Origin: Lachnospiraceae bacterium
GTDB taxonomy: Bacteria; Bacillota; Clostridia; Lachnospirales; Lachnospiraceae
NCBI GenBank assembly: GCA_025758065.1
Contig: CP107199.1
Location: 3,321,501 to 3,385,500 of the forward strand
DNA length: 64,000 nucleotides
Direction: 5' to 3'
The translations under genes were made by a program, and so were the position numbers. Of the stretch, positions 24,525-33,070 are shown in pieces; the first letter of the stretch is position 1; the number at the start of each line of letters is the position of its first letter. A model generated the notes under the pieces. It did no database searches, had not been told where the DNA came from, and was given only the letters and a program-made list of their open reading frames with translations.

Positions 24525-26561
24525 TCAGTTTCCTTTCTTTTTATGAACGTTCCGGATGCCTTTTTTCTTTCCTGCAGATCCTGCTGTGTTCATTTTGCTG
24601 CCTGGGCTTTTTTCCATGTTTCTGCTGCCTGGACCTGCATTTCTTCCCCCTGCACTTTTTCCATTTGCATTTCTGCCCTTTTCATTTCTGGATCCGGTGC
24701 TTCTGCTGCCAGAACCTGCCCCATGTCCATGGAATCCTTTCTCATCACGGACACTCTTATCAAAATTTCTTGGCCTGATGAGGCACTTCTTTTCAAAACC
24801 GATGAGATCCGTCCTGCCTGCGATCTTAAGAGCCTCTGCCACCAGATCATAATTCTTCGGATTTCTGTACTGGATCAGTGCTCTCTGCATAGCCTTTTCA
24901 TGAGGATTAATAGGCACATACACCTTTTCCATGGTCCGGCAGTCATAACCTGTATAATACATGCAGGTAGAGATGGTAGACGGTGTTGGATAAAAGTCCT
25001 GCACCTGCTCCGGCATATAGCCCAGATCCCTTAAATACTCCGCCAGCTCCACTGCCTCTTTCATAGAGGAACCTGGATGGGAGGACATAAGATAAGGCAC
25101 CAGATACTGGTCTTTTCCCAGCTTCTCATTCATCTGCTTATATTCTTTTACAAACTCTCTGTAAACACTGTTTTTCGGCTTGCCCATGCGCATAAGCACT
25201 TTATCTGCCACATGCTCTGGCGCAACTTTCAGTTGGCCGCTTACATGGTACTCACACAGTTCCCGCAAAAACTTCTTTCCCGGATCCTTTAACAAATAGT
25301 CAAAACGGATACCGGAGCGGATAAATACCTTCTTTACCTTTGGGATCGCCCGCAGCTTTCTAAGTAAGGAAATATAATCGCTGTGGTCCGCCCGCAAGTT
25401 CTTACATGGTTCCGGGAACAGGCACTGCTTATTGGGGCACGCCCCCTTTGTCAGCTGCTTTTCACAGGCCGGGAAACGGAAATTAGCAGTAGGCCCCCCA
25501 ACATCATGGATATATCCCTTAAAGTCAGGCTCCTGGGTAAGAAGCTTTGCCTCGTCTATCAGAGACTCATGGCTTCGCGCCTGGATGATCCTTCCCTGAT
25601 GGAAGGTCAGCGCGCAGAAGCTGCAGCCACCAAAGCAGCCCCTGTTGCTAATAAGGCTGAATTTTATCTCACGGATCGCAGGAACACCCCCGGCAGCCTC
25701 ATAAGAGGGATGATAGCTTCGCATATAAGGCAGATCATACACATCATCCATTTCTTCCTGTGTTAACGGCTTTGCAGGCGGATTCTGTACTACATAGAAC
25801 TTGCCTTCATATGGCTCTACCAGACGTTTTCCGGAAAATGGGTCCGTATTGCTGTACTGCACAAAAAAGCTTTCCGCATACCTTTTCTTGTCCTCCAGAA
25901 GCTCTGTATAGTCCGGCAGCAGCTTATAATCATAAACTGATTCCAGGTTCTTTGTCTTATAGACAGTACCGTCAATAAAGGTAATATCTTTAATATCCAA
26001 TCCGCTGTCTAAAGCATCTGCCAGTTCCACAATAGAATGTTCTCCCATTCCATAGGAAATAATGTCTGCCTGGGCATCCAGCAAAATAGACCGCTTCATT
26101 TTATTAGACCAGTAATCATAATGAGCCAGGCGGCGAAGGCTGGCTTCAATGCCGCCTGCGATAATAGGAACATCCTTATAGACAGACCGGATCAGATTGC
26201 AGTAAACTACCACTGCATAATCCGGTCTCTTTCCCATAACTCCCCCCGGAGTATAGGAGTCCTCTTTTCTGCGCTTTTTGGATACAGAATAATGGTTCAC
26301 CATGGAATCCATATTTCCCGCAGACACTAAAAATCCCAGTCTTGGCCGCCCTAAGATCTGGATACTTTTATTATCTTTCCAGTCCGGCTGGGCAATGATG
26401 CCAACCTTATAGCCATGTGCTTCCAGCAGCCTTGAAATAATGGCTGTTCCAAAAGAAGGATGATCTACATAGGCATCTCCGGAAACATAAACAAAATCGC
26501 ACTGTTCCCAGCCTCTTTTTTTCATATCCTCTTTATTGATAGGCAAATAATCATGTATCAT
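24525..26561 (-). CDS. YgiQ-family radical SAM protein
   Basis: The 678-residue protein opens with the conserved YgiQ N terminus (FLP-like MIHDYLPINKEDMKKRGWEQCDFVYVSGDAYVDHPSFG), has the radical SAM cluster motif CFGGCSFC within a YgiQ-type core, and DFYPTPSTISTCMYYTG near the end. The function of YgiQ is not established. The last 70 residues are a low-complexity tail rich in Gly, Ser, Asn, Arg and Lys (about 610-678) ending in a basic run, unlike the core and probably nucleic-acid binding or disordered. Its ATG directly follows the stop of the upstream gene. Confidence 0.9.
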   Translation of the reverse strand: MIHDYLPINKEDMKKRGWEQCDFVYVSGDAYVDHPSFGTAIISRLLEAHGYKVGIIAQPDWKDNKSIQILGRPRLGFLVSAGNMDSMVNHYSVSKKRRKEDSYTPGGVMGKRPDYAVVVYCNLIRSVYKDVPIIAGGIEASLRRLAHYDYWSNKMKRSILLDAQADIISYGMGEHSIVELADALDSGLDIKDITFIDGTVYKTKNLESVYDYKLLPDYTELLEDKKRYAESFFVQYSNTDPFSGKRLVEPYEGKFYVVQNPPAKPLTQEEMDDVYDLPYMRSYHPSYEAAGGVPAIREIKFSLISNRGCFGGCSFCALTFHQGRIIQARSHESLIDEAKLLTQEPDFKGYIHDVGGPTANFRFPACEKQLTKGACPNKQCLFPEPCKNLRADHSDYISLLRKLRAIPKVKKVFIRSGIRFDYLLKDPGKKFLRELCEYHVSGQLKVAPEHVADKVLMRMGKPKNSVYREFVKEYKQMNEKLGKDQYLVPYLMSSHPGSSMKEAVELAEYLRDLGYMPEQVQDFYPTPSTISTCMYYTGYDCRTMEKVYVPINPHEKAMQRALIQYRNPKNYDLVAEALKIAGRTDLIGFEKKCLIRPRNFDKSVRDEKGFHGHGAGSGSRSTGSRNEKGRNANGKSAGGRNAGPGSRNMEKSPGSKMNTAGSAGKKKGIRNVHKKKGN

Positions 26562-27986
26562 TTATAAAACCTCGTAAAAATCATGGATCAGCCGGTCAGC
26601 CAGCTGCTCCTTTTCCTCTTTCATTGTTTCTGAAAAATCATCTTCCACTGCAATGACCTTCATTCCTGCATTTTTTCCTGCCATGATGCCTGCAGGCACA
26701 TCTTCAAACACCAGGCAGTTTTCAGGCTTCGCTCCCAGACGTCTTGCTACTTCCAGATAAATGTCCGGAGCAGGCTTTCCCGCTGCCACCTCACAGGCAG
26801 TTGCTACCACCTGGAAATATTGTTCCAGACCTAAAGACTTTAATACAGCATCTACCATTTCTCTTCCGTTGCTGGTGGCAATGCCCGCCTTAATACCTCT
26901 TATGGCAATTTCTTCCAGAAATTCCCTTACCCCAGGCTTTACAGGCACTTCCTTCTGGTACTTTCCCAGAGACATCCCGATCCACGCCTCTTTGATCTCC
27001 TCAATAGAATCCGGCAATTTGAAACGTTCTTTAAAATACTCAGCTGTCTCAGAAAAACTCATTCCTTCAATAGCCTTTTGCAGATCTGCAGGGCAATCAT
27101 AACCAAAACGGCCTAAATATTCAATATCGATCGCTTCCCACATCCACATAGAGTCTACCAGAGTACCATCAAGATCAAAAAGCACAGCAGAAACACCGTC
27201 CAAAATATGCGTTCTGTCTTTTTCATTTATCTTTCGTTCCAACTCTTTCAGTTCTTCTTCTCTTAAAGTCCGGTACTCTCCCGGCTTTAAGGAAGGATCC
27301 AGCACCAGCGGTCCCATAGTCACACGTTTTAAGTATACCACTTTACATCCTAAAACTTCAAACATACGTTTTACCTGATGGAATTTTCCCTCATGGATCC
27401 GCAAAGAGACTGCTGTAAGTCCCTCTTTCATGCCTTCCGGCGGGTCTAATATCACCAGTTCTGCAGGAAGTGTCTTTACACCTTCTTCTATTACAAGGCC
27501 TTCCTGCATCTGCTTTTTTGCATCCTTTGGAAGCGTTCCCTCTATGTAAGCCAGATAGATCTTATCCACATGTTTCTTTGGAGACAACAGCTCATGAGCC
27601 ATTGCCCCGTCATTGGTAATAAGCAGAAGTCCCTCTGTATCCAAATCCAGCCGTCCCACCGGGAACAGATCCTTTCGCAAAGCGGATCCGATCAGGCTTA
27701 CTACTGTAGGATACTTTCCATCTTCTGTGGCAGATACAGTACCTGCCGGTTTATTTAACATAAAATATTCCGTCTGGGCATAAGAAACCCTCTGCCCATC
27801 CAGTACGACTACATCTTTTTCCGGGTCTATTTTTTCATCCGTTGCCTTTAATACAGCTCCATTTACCTGGATCCGCCCTTTTTTTGCCATCTCTTTGATC
27901 TGGCTTCGGGTCCCCTTTCCCATTTCCACCAGGAACTTATCCAGGCGCATACTGGAATTAGAAGCTTTTTTCTTTTTATCTGCCAT
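26562..27986 (-). CDS. Fusion of RsuA-type pseudouridine synthase and HAD phosphatase
   Basis: Residues 13-250 form a small-subunit-type pseudouridine synthase: S4 domain (MRLDKFLVEMGKGTRSQIKEM), catalytic Asp in GRLDLDTEGLLLITNDG and the C-terminal KFHQVKRMFEVLG. Residues 265-474 form a beta-phosphoglucomutase-like HAD hydrolase with the nucleophile in LFDLDGTLVDS, ATSNGREMV (motif II), KPAPDIY (motif III Lys) and FEDVPAGIMAG (motif IV). Both halves look active, with a 15-residue linker and no stop or frameshift between. The combination is unusual: rRNA modification plus removal of a small-molecule phosphate. It heads the run to YgiQ. Confidence 0.9.
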   Translation of the reverse strand: MADKKKKASNSSMRLDKFLVEMGKGTRSQIKEMAKKGRIQVNGAVLKATDEKIDPEKDVVVLDGQRVSYAQTEYFMLNKPAGTVSATEDGKYPTVVSLIGSALRKDLFPVGRLDLDTEGLLLITNDGAMAHELLSPKKHVDKIYLAYIEGTLPKDAKKQMQEGLVIEEGVKTLPAELVILDPPEGMKEGLTAVSLRIHEGKFHQVKRMFEVLGCKVVYLKRVTMGPLVLDPSLKPGEYRTLREEELKELERKINEKDRTHILDGVSAVLFDLDGTLVDSMWMWEAIDIEYLGRFGYDCPADLQKAIEGMSFSETAEYFKERFKLPDSIEEIKEAWIGMSLGKYQKEVPVKPGVREFLEEIAIRGIKAGIATSNGREMVDAVLKSLGLEQYFQVVATACEVAAGKPAPDIYLEVARRLGAKPENCLVFEDVPAGIMAGKNAGMKVIAVEDDFSETMKEEKEQLADRLIHDFYEVL

Positions 27987-28009
27987 TTATTTTACCATTC
28001 TTCCATTCT

Positions 28010-28085
28010 ATGATGTTGGGACAAAAAGGTATTTTGTCCCCTCTGATACTGAATTGCTGCGTGCTTTACACTCTCGCCATTCTGC
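28010..28085. repeat. Family A repeat, full copy before the RsuA-HAD gene
   Basis: The first stem is GGGACAAAA pairing perfectly with TTTTGTCCC, and the second is the GAATTGC/GTGC-TTTA-CACT arm. It ends four bases from the stop codon of the rRNA methyltransferase gene. Confidence 0.85.
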
Positions 28086-28088
28086 ATT

Positions 28089-29510
28089 TTACTGCCAGCG
28101 CCATCCTGCATAATATTTATTCTTAAGTGTCATTCCACTGCCTTTTGCCCAGCCTAAAGGAAAACCTTCTACTGTAACCAGACACCAGCCTTTAACTGGT
28201 CCTTCCTCATTTACAAGGCTTATGGTCTCTCCTTTTAAATATCGGATCACCCGGTCATCTTCTTCCTTCAGGTCAAGGCGCACCGGATACTCCTCTTTTT
28301 TTAATGCCATTGCAAATGCCTGATCCGGTTCAAAACGGCCTTTCTTTAGCTCTCCTAAATGCAGTCCCGTACGCAAAAACCGCAGGGGAAGTCCTGTTCT
28401 TAAGCCTTCCGGCAGATAATAAACCTGGTCATCACGGATATAAATGCGGTCTAAGTCCCAGTCCTTTTTACAGTTTTTCAGAAACTTCATCAGATCTTCC
28501 TGTTTTTTGGCCTCTTTTGCCCGCTTTTTTGCCTCTTTATCATCTGCTCCGTGAGAAAGCTTTCTGCCAGTTTTTGGGCTGGTTTCCTCGCCGGAACTAT
28601 TTTCATACTCACCCTTTTTATGGAACAATGCCAGGAAATGTCCTTCTCCCTGGATCCGGTGTGGGAACAGGCGGCCTGTCTCTTTATAGCCAAAGCCGTC
28701 AGAAAGCCCCTTAAACCTTTCTTTATCAATAGGAACCAGTTCCATGTCCGGATGATTTTCTAAAATAAATGACACATTTTCCTCATCCTCCTTCTTTGAG
28801 AAGGTACATGTAGAATAAAGCATCATTCCTCCTGGCTTTAACATGACCACCGCCTGCTCTAAAATCTCCCGCTGGATGGGGCTGTAGTAATCCGGCCCCC
28901 TGTTGACCCAGTCTTTTACCATGTCCTCTTCTCTTCGGAACATTCCTTCCCCGGAACAGGGGGCATCTATTAATATCTTATCAAAAAACTCTGGCCATAC
29001 AGCTGCCAGCTTTGCCGGCTCTTCACTTAATACACAGATATTTTCCGCTCCCGCCAGCTCCAGATTTTTAAGAAGGGCCCTTGCTCTGGAATAACTGATA
29101 TCATTGGAGACCAGCATTCCTTTTCCCTGTAATTTTGCTGCCAGCTCCGTACTTTTTCCTCCCGGTGCCGCACATACATCAAGGACCTTATCTCCCGATT
29201 CTACAGGAAGGACAGCCGCCGGTGCCATTGCACTTGGTTCCTGAAGATAGTAAAGGCCTGCATAATAAAATGGATGTCTGGCTGGACGTTCTGTATCCTC
29301 ATAATAAAAGCCTTTTTCTGTCCAATCTACAGGTATCAGATTCAGGTGGGACATATTTTTAAATTCCTCTGGCGTAATCTTTAAAGTGTTTACCCGCAGC
29401 CCCGGTTTCCACGCTTCTTCATAGCTTTTTATATATGCTTCATATTCATCTCCCAAAAGCTGCTCCATTTCCTTTAAAAACTCTTCCGGCAGCTGTTTTA
29501 CATCTGTCAT
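28089..29510 (-). CDS. RsmF-like rRNA m5C methyltransferase (NOL1/NOP2/sun family)
   Basis: The 473-residue protein has the SAM site VLDVCAAPGGKSTELAAKL, the two catalytic-site cysteines in DAPCSGEGMFRRE and YSTCTFSKKEDEEN, and a C-terminal RsmF-type PUA-like region (SLVNEEGPVKGWCLVTVEGFPLGWAKG). It methylates cytosine C5 in 16S rRNA. A Lys/Glu-rich linker (about 305-345) separates the domains. The gene is divergent from ylbJ. Confidence 0.92.
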   Translation of the reverse strand: MTDVKQLPEEFLKEMEQLLGDEYEAYIKSYEEAWKPGLRVNTLKITPEEFKNMSHLNLIPVDWTEKGFYYEDTERPARHPFYYAGLYYLQEPSAMAPAAVLPVESGDKVLDVCAAPGGKSTELAAKLQGKGMLVSNDISYSRARALLKNLELAGAENICVLSEEPAKLAAVWPEFFDKILIDAPCSGEGMFRREEDMVKDWVNRGPDYYSPIQREILEQAVVMLKPGGMMLYSTCTFSKKEDEENVSFILENHPDMELVPIDKERFKGLSDGFGYKETGRLFPHRIQGEGHFLALFHKKGEYENSSGEETSPKTGRKLSHGADDKEAKKRAKEAKKQEDLMKFLKNCKKDWDLDRIYIRDDQVYYLPEGLRTGLPLRFLRTGLHLGELKKGRFEPDQAFAMALKKEEYPVRLDLKEEDDRVIRYLKGETISLVNEEGPVKGWCLVTVEGFPLGWAKGSGMTLKNKYYAGWRWQ

Positions 29511-29629
29511 ATCATGCTCCTTCTATATAAAAATCTCATATCAATTGCCACGTACCTTACACGTTCACCGTCATTTTCAAAAAGACCACGCCATATATTA
29601 AAACAAACCCTGTTTTTTCAAGAGGACAT

Positions 29630-30637
29630 ATGAAACGGATCCTGTTAAGCCTTCTGGCTTTACTTTTCCTTATCCTGCTCCTGCTCTCTCCGGCCACTTC
29701 TTTAGAAGGCGCCAGAAACGGACTTTTACTCTGGGCTTTTACAGTTTTACCCACCTTATTGCCCTTTATGATCGGGACCGGTATCATTGCTTCTTTAGGC
29801 ACCGTACATCTTGCAATGCGTCCATTTTCGCCTTTACTGTCATTTTTTTTCCACTTTTCTGAACCAGCAGGTTTCGCTTTTCTCACAGGGTTATTATGCG
29901 GTTATCCTATGGGGGCAAAAATGGACCGGGATCTTTTAGAAAACGGCCAGATCACGGCAACGGAAGCAAACTGCCTCCTTGCAATCTGCAATCATCCAAG
30001 TCCCATGTTCCTTACCGGCTACACAACACTGGAAAGCCAGAAAATGTTCCCGGCTTCAGCACCTTTTCCACTGCCCATTTTTCTGCTCTCCCTTTATTTG
30101 CCTGTTTTTCCCATTTTCTTCCTTGCCCGGCATTATTATCAGAAAAATGCAGAAAATACAAACAATATCTGGATTTCAACAAACAACAGCAAAGCAGTCA
30201 GTAACCTGACAGTAATGCCAAAAACATTTTCACTGGATGACCACCTTATGAGCTGCCTTGAAACTATGGAAAAGATCGGACTTTATATTATGCTGTTTTC
30301 CATCCTGTCGTTATATCTTTTTAAGCTGCCTTTGCCTGGTCCGGACCTTTTTAAACCGGCTCTTATGGGATTTTTAGAGATCACGACCGGCATCAGGAAT
30401 ATCTGTGAACATGCATCTGGTCTTTCCGGTCTTCTCTTAGTCACTGCAAGTGTTTCTTTTGGCGGTATCAGCGGTATTTTCCAGACCCGGAGTGTCCTTA
30501 TGAGGAACAGTGGTAGAAAAAATGCCGGACTTTCCATCCGGCATTATATCTTCTGGAAAGCCCTTCACAGTCTACTTTCCTGCATATTCTTGCTTATTTT
30601 ATGGAAGCTTTATGCTTCTTCCTTTTTCTCTTCCTGA
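29630..30637 (+). CDS. ylbJ: Sporulation integral membrane protein YlbJ-like
   Basis: A 335-residue polytopic protein with about eight hydrophobic segments, beginning with a signal-anchor (MKRILLSLLALLFLILLLLS). The motif GLLCGYPMGAK and the C-terminal GFLEITTGIRN, ending in SVSFGGISGIFQT, match the YlbJ / nucleoside-recognition domain. YlbJ is needed for spore cortex or envelope assembly in Bacillus, where it sits beside ylbI (coaD) and ylbH (rsmD); here both lie within 2 kb, although on the opposite strand. The 3' end overlaps the convergent coiled-coil gene by 28 bp. Confidence 0.85.
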   Translation: MKRILLSLLALLFLILLLLSPATSLEGARNGLLLWAFTVLPTLLPFMIGTGIIASLGTVHLAMRPFSPLLSFFFHFSEPAGFAFLTGLLCGYPMGAKMDRDLLENGQITATEANCLLAICNHPSPMFLTGYTTLESQKMFPASAPFPLPIFLLSLYLPVFPIFFLARHYYQKNAENTNNIWISTNNSKAVSNLTVMPKTFSLDDHLMSCLETMEKIGLYIMLFSILSLYLFKLPLPGPDLFKPALMGFLEITTGIRNICEHASGLSGLLLVTASVSFGGISGIFQTRSVLMRNSGRKNAGLSIRHYIFWKALHSLLSCIFLLILWKLYASSFFSS

Positions 30638-31305
30638 GGTGCTGCCTGTGCTTCCGGTTCCTGCTTTACCAGACCTGGAGACAATTCCTTGCGGTTGTTT
30701 GTCACAATATCATAGCTGGACTGCATGGAACTCATAAAGGAATCAAAACGTCCCTTTGCAGTTTCCATGGTATGATCCATGATGTTCTGAAGGCTGCGCA
30801 GCATATCATCCGTATACTGGATCGCACCCTGACGGATGTTGTTTGCATCATTAACAGCTGCATCTACGATTGCCTGAGCCTGGATATTTGCCTGCTCAAC
30901 TACCTCATTCGCATGTGCATATGCCCGCTGCATGATCTCATGGTCGTTGACCATCTCTGTAGTCTGGGCATCTGCCTGTGCTACCATGGTGTTTGCCTGC
31001 TCTGTTGCCTGTTCTACCATAGTATTGGCCTGCTCTGTTGCCTGTGCGATCATAGAATCAGACTGCTTCTTTGCATCTGCCAGCATAGAATCAGACTGGG
31101 CCTGTGCATCACTTAAAATGGTTTCCTGCTGGCTGATGATCTTCTGGTATTTCTTGATCTCATCCGGGATACGCATACGAAGCTCTACTAACAGCTCTTC
31201 CATTTCTTCCTTATTTACAATGATCTTGCTGTTAGATAATGCCTGGAATTTGCAACTGTCTATGTATTCTTCAATTTCACCGATCAACTGTTCAATTCTG
31301 CTCAT
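30610..31305 (-). CDS. Coiled-coil protein, DivIVA/ATP-synthase-H-like repeats
   Basis: The 231-residue soluble protein is almost wholly helical. Residues 55-185 form a long coiled coil with Gln/Ala repeats (QATEQANTMVEQATEQANTM, twice in tandem) and the end is an acidic-basic tail. Similar proteins are common next to coaD/rsmD in clostridia and are often labelled ATPase or H+-ATPase subunit H; no function is proven. It may be a scaffold in cell division or sporulation. Its start is AAAAGGAG-preceded. Transcription runs from coaD through a family B element into this gene. Confidence 0.75.
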   Translation of the reverse strand: MSRIEQLIGEIEEYIDSCKFQALSNSKIIVNKEEMEELLVELRMRIPDEIKKYQKIISQQETILSDAQAQSDSMLADAKKQSDSMIAQATEQANTMVEQATEQANTMVAQADAQTTEMVNDHEIMQRAYAHANEVVEQANIQAQAIVDAAVNDANNIRQGAIQYTDDMLRSLQNIMDHTMETAKGRFDSFMSSMQSSYDIVTNNRKELSPGLVKQEPEAQAAPQEEKKEEA

Positions 31306-31330
31306 TTTATCGTTCTCCTTTTGTTTATGA

Positions 31331-31491
31331 TGTACTCTCGGAGTCTTTCCTGCACTTGCCTTTGCGGTCGATTTTCCGCCAGTTGTACCCGAATTTCATC
31401 AACGTACGCACCGCGTACGCCTCAGAAATTTGGGTGCAACTGACAAAAAATCTTCTCGCAAAATCAAGTACAAAAAGATTCCGAGAGTACA
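31331..31491. repeat. Family B element, full palindromic copy (161 bp)
   Basis: The ends are TGTACTCTCGGAGTCTTT and AAAGATTCCGAGAGTACA. Arms of about 65 bp on each side are roughly three-quarters complementary, and the centre is a further hairpin (GTACGC-ACC-GCGTAC). No coding capacity. It starts on the base next to the coaD stop codon. Its form suggests a MITE-like or REP-like element. Confidence 0.85.
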
Positions 31492-31983
31492 TTATGCTTT
31501 TTTCATCTCATCCAGTTTTTTTCTTACCTGCTCTGCAACCATAGGATGTAAAAATTCTGCGATATCACCGTCAAATTCTGCGATTTCTTTTACAATACTG
31601 GAACTAAGATAAGAATATTTCAGATTGGTAGTTAAAAATATAGTATCGATCTCCGGTGCGATCACACGGTTGGTCTGGGCCATCTGAAGTTCATACTCGA
31701 AATCAGTGATCGCCCTTAAGCCTCTTACGATCACATTTGCATGGTTCTGGCGGACAAAGTCGATCAGAAGCCCTTGAAAAGACTGTACCTCTACATTGGG
31801 AATATCAGCTGTGACCTGCTTTAAAAGCTCCACTCTTTCTTCCGCTGTGAATAATGGCGATTTGGAACGGTTTCTTAAAACACCGATGACCACTTTGTCA
31901 AACATCTTAGCAGTACGCTGGATAATGTCAATATGTCCTAATGTAACCGGATCGAAACTGCCCGGATAGACTGCGACTCTCAT
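31492..31983 (-). CDS. coaD: Phosphopantetheine adenylyltransferase
   Basis: The 163-residue protein has the nucleotidyltransferase motif PGSFDPVTLGHIDII (7-21), the RGLRAITDFEYELQMAQTNR substrate segment and the C-terminal SYLSSSIVKEIA, which corresponds to the ISSTxVRE loop. It adenylates 4'-phosphopantetheine in coenzyme A synthesis. The ATG directly follows the rsmD stop codon, as in the Bacillus rsmD-coaD pair. Confidence 0.96.
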   Translation of the reverse strand: MRVAVYPGSFDPVTLGHIDIIQRTAKMFDKVVIGVLRNRSKSPLFTAEERVELLKQVTADIPNVEVQSFQGLLIDFVRQNHANVIVRGLRAITDFEYELQMAQTNRVIAPEIDTIFLTTNLKYSYLSSSIVKEIAEFDGDIAEFLHPMVAEQVRKKLDEMKKA

Positions 31984-32541
31984 TTATGCCCCCTTGCCAG
32001 CAAATATATGTTTGTTGGTCTTGTATACTTTTTCTTTTATCATATGAAAGCCTGCATCAGAAAGCCAGTAAAAATCAGTCTCCTTGGAAGCTTCTATAAT
32101 AATCAGGGTATCTTCTGTCACCATAGGTGAATGAGAAAGATATTCCAAAACTCGGTTTTCAAATTCGTGGTTATATGGCGGATCCATAAAGATAATATCA
32201 AACCGCGGATTTCTTCCCTCTAATTTTTTCAGTCCTGGAATCACGTCACAGCTTAATACCAGCGCACCTTCTTCTAAATGGGTGCGGCTTAAATTTTCCC
32301 GGATACAGGAAACTGCCTCCGGATTACTCTCTACAAAAAATGCCTGTTTTGCACCCCGGCTCAAAGCCTCGATACCAATAGCTCCGCTTCCGGCAAACAG
32401 ATCCAAAAATGTACAGCCCGGGATCTGGGTATTTAACATATTAAATAAAGTTTCCTTGATCCGGTCTGTGGTAGGTCTTGTATCCATACCTTCTATTGTT
32501 TTTAAAAGCAGCCTTCTCGCGCTGCCTGCAATAACTCTCAT
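31984..32541 (-). CDS. rsmD: 16S rRNA (guanine966-N2)-methyltransferase
   Basis: The 185-residue Rossmann methyltransferase opens MRVIAGSARRLLLKTIEGMDTRPTTDRIKETLFN, the RsmD N terminus, with the SAM loop FLDLFAGSGAIGIEALSRG and catalytic DIIFMDPPYN. It methylates G966 of 16S rRNA. It is first in a short operon with coaD. Confidence 0.95.
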   Translation of the reverse strand: MRVIAGSARRLLLKTIEGMDTRPTTDRIKETLFNMLNTQIPGCTFLDLFAGSGAIGIEALSRGAKQAFFVESNPEAVSCIRENLSRTHLEEGALVLSCDVIPGLKKLEGRNPRFDIIFMDPPYNHEFENRVLEYLSHSPMVTEDTLIIIEASKETDFYWLSDAGFHMIKEKVYKTNKHIFAGKGA

Positions 32542-32684
32542 GTACTATAAGCTCCTGTATGAGCAGTTCAGATCATTCTTCTGCTCTGTTTTCATTCCCA
32601 ACAAGTATAATATGAAAATTTGCTTAATACAAGGTTTTTTTGTGGATTTTGCATTTTTTAACAATTTACGCAGAACCTTCTAGT

Positions 32685-32711
32685 GTATTATCTTAAGATG
32701 GTCACATACTA
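32685..32711 (+). promoter_or_regulatory. Sigma-G-like promoter of the spore protein gene
   Basis: CATACTA (32705-32711) matches the sigma-G -10 form CATnnTA. GTATT (32685-32689), 15 bp upstream, is an acceptable -35 with one mismatch. The gene downstream is a forespore protein, which supports the assignment. A GCTCTT/AAGAGC hairpin follows in the leader (about 32732-32752). Confidence 0.6.
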
Positions 32712-32778
32712 AGAACGTAACAAACAACAGGCTCTTAAAAACAAAAGAGCTCTTTCTCAATTAAGGAGGCGTTTTATT

Positions 32779-32982
32779 ATGTCTAACAACACAAACAAAA
32801 CAAACGTACCTGAAGCAAAGGAAGCCATGGACCGCTTTAAAATGGAGGTAGCTAACGAACTGGGAGTACCTTTAAGCAACGGCTACAACGGCAACCTTAC
32901 CTCTGCACAGAATGGTTCTGTTGGTGGCTATATGGTCAAAAAAATGATCGAGAACCAGGAACGCCAGATGGCAGGTAAGTAA
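32779..32982 (+). CDS. Alpha/beta-type small acid-soluble spore protein
   Basis: The 67-residue protein has both family signatures: the GPR protease site region FKMEVANELGVPL and the C-terminal GSVGGYMVKKMIENQERQM. Such proteins coat forespore DNA, shift it to an A-like form and protect it from UV and chemicals, and are degraded in germination to supply amino acids. The N terminus is rich in Asn, Thr and Lys. AAGGAGG lies ten bases before ATG. Monocistronic, with a terminator. Confidence 0.96.
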   Translation: MSNNTNKTNVPEAKEAMDRFKMEVANELGVPLSNGYNGNLTSAQNGSVGGYMVKKMIENQERQMAGK

Positions 32983-33001
32983 AACTCCTTAAGTCAGGAA
33001 A

Positions 33002-33041
33002 AGATCACCCCAGGCAGAATCACTTCTGTCCGGGGTGATCT
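33002..33041. terminator. Bidirectional terminator between the spore protein gene and manA
   Basis: AGATCACCCC pairs perfectly with GGGGTGATCT across a 20-nt loop, followed by TTCTTT on the plus strand. It also ends the convergent manA. Confidence 0.85.
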
Positions 33042-33070
33042 TTCTTTGTAGTTCTATTATTTTTATATGA

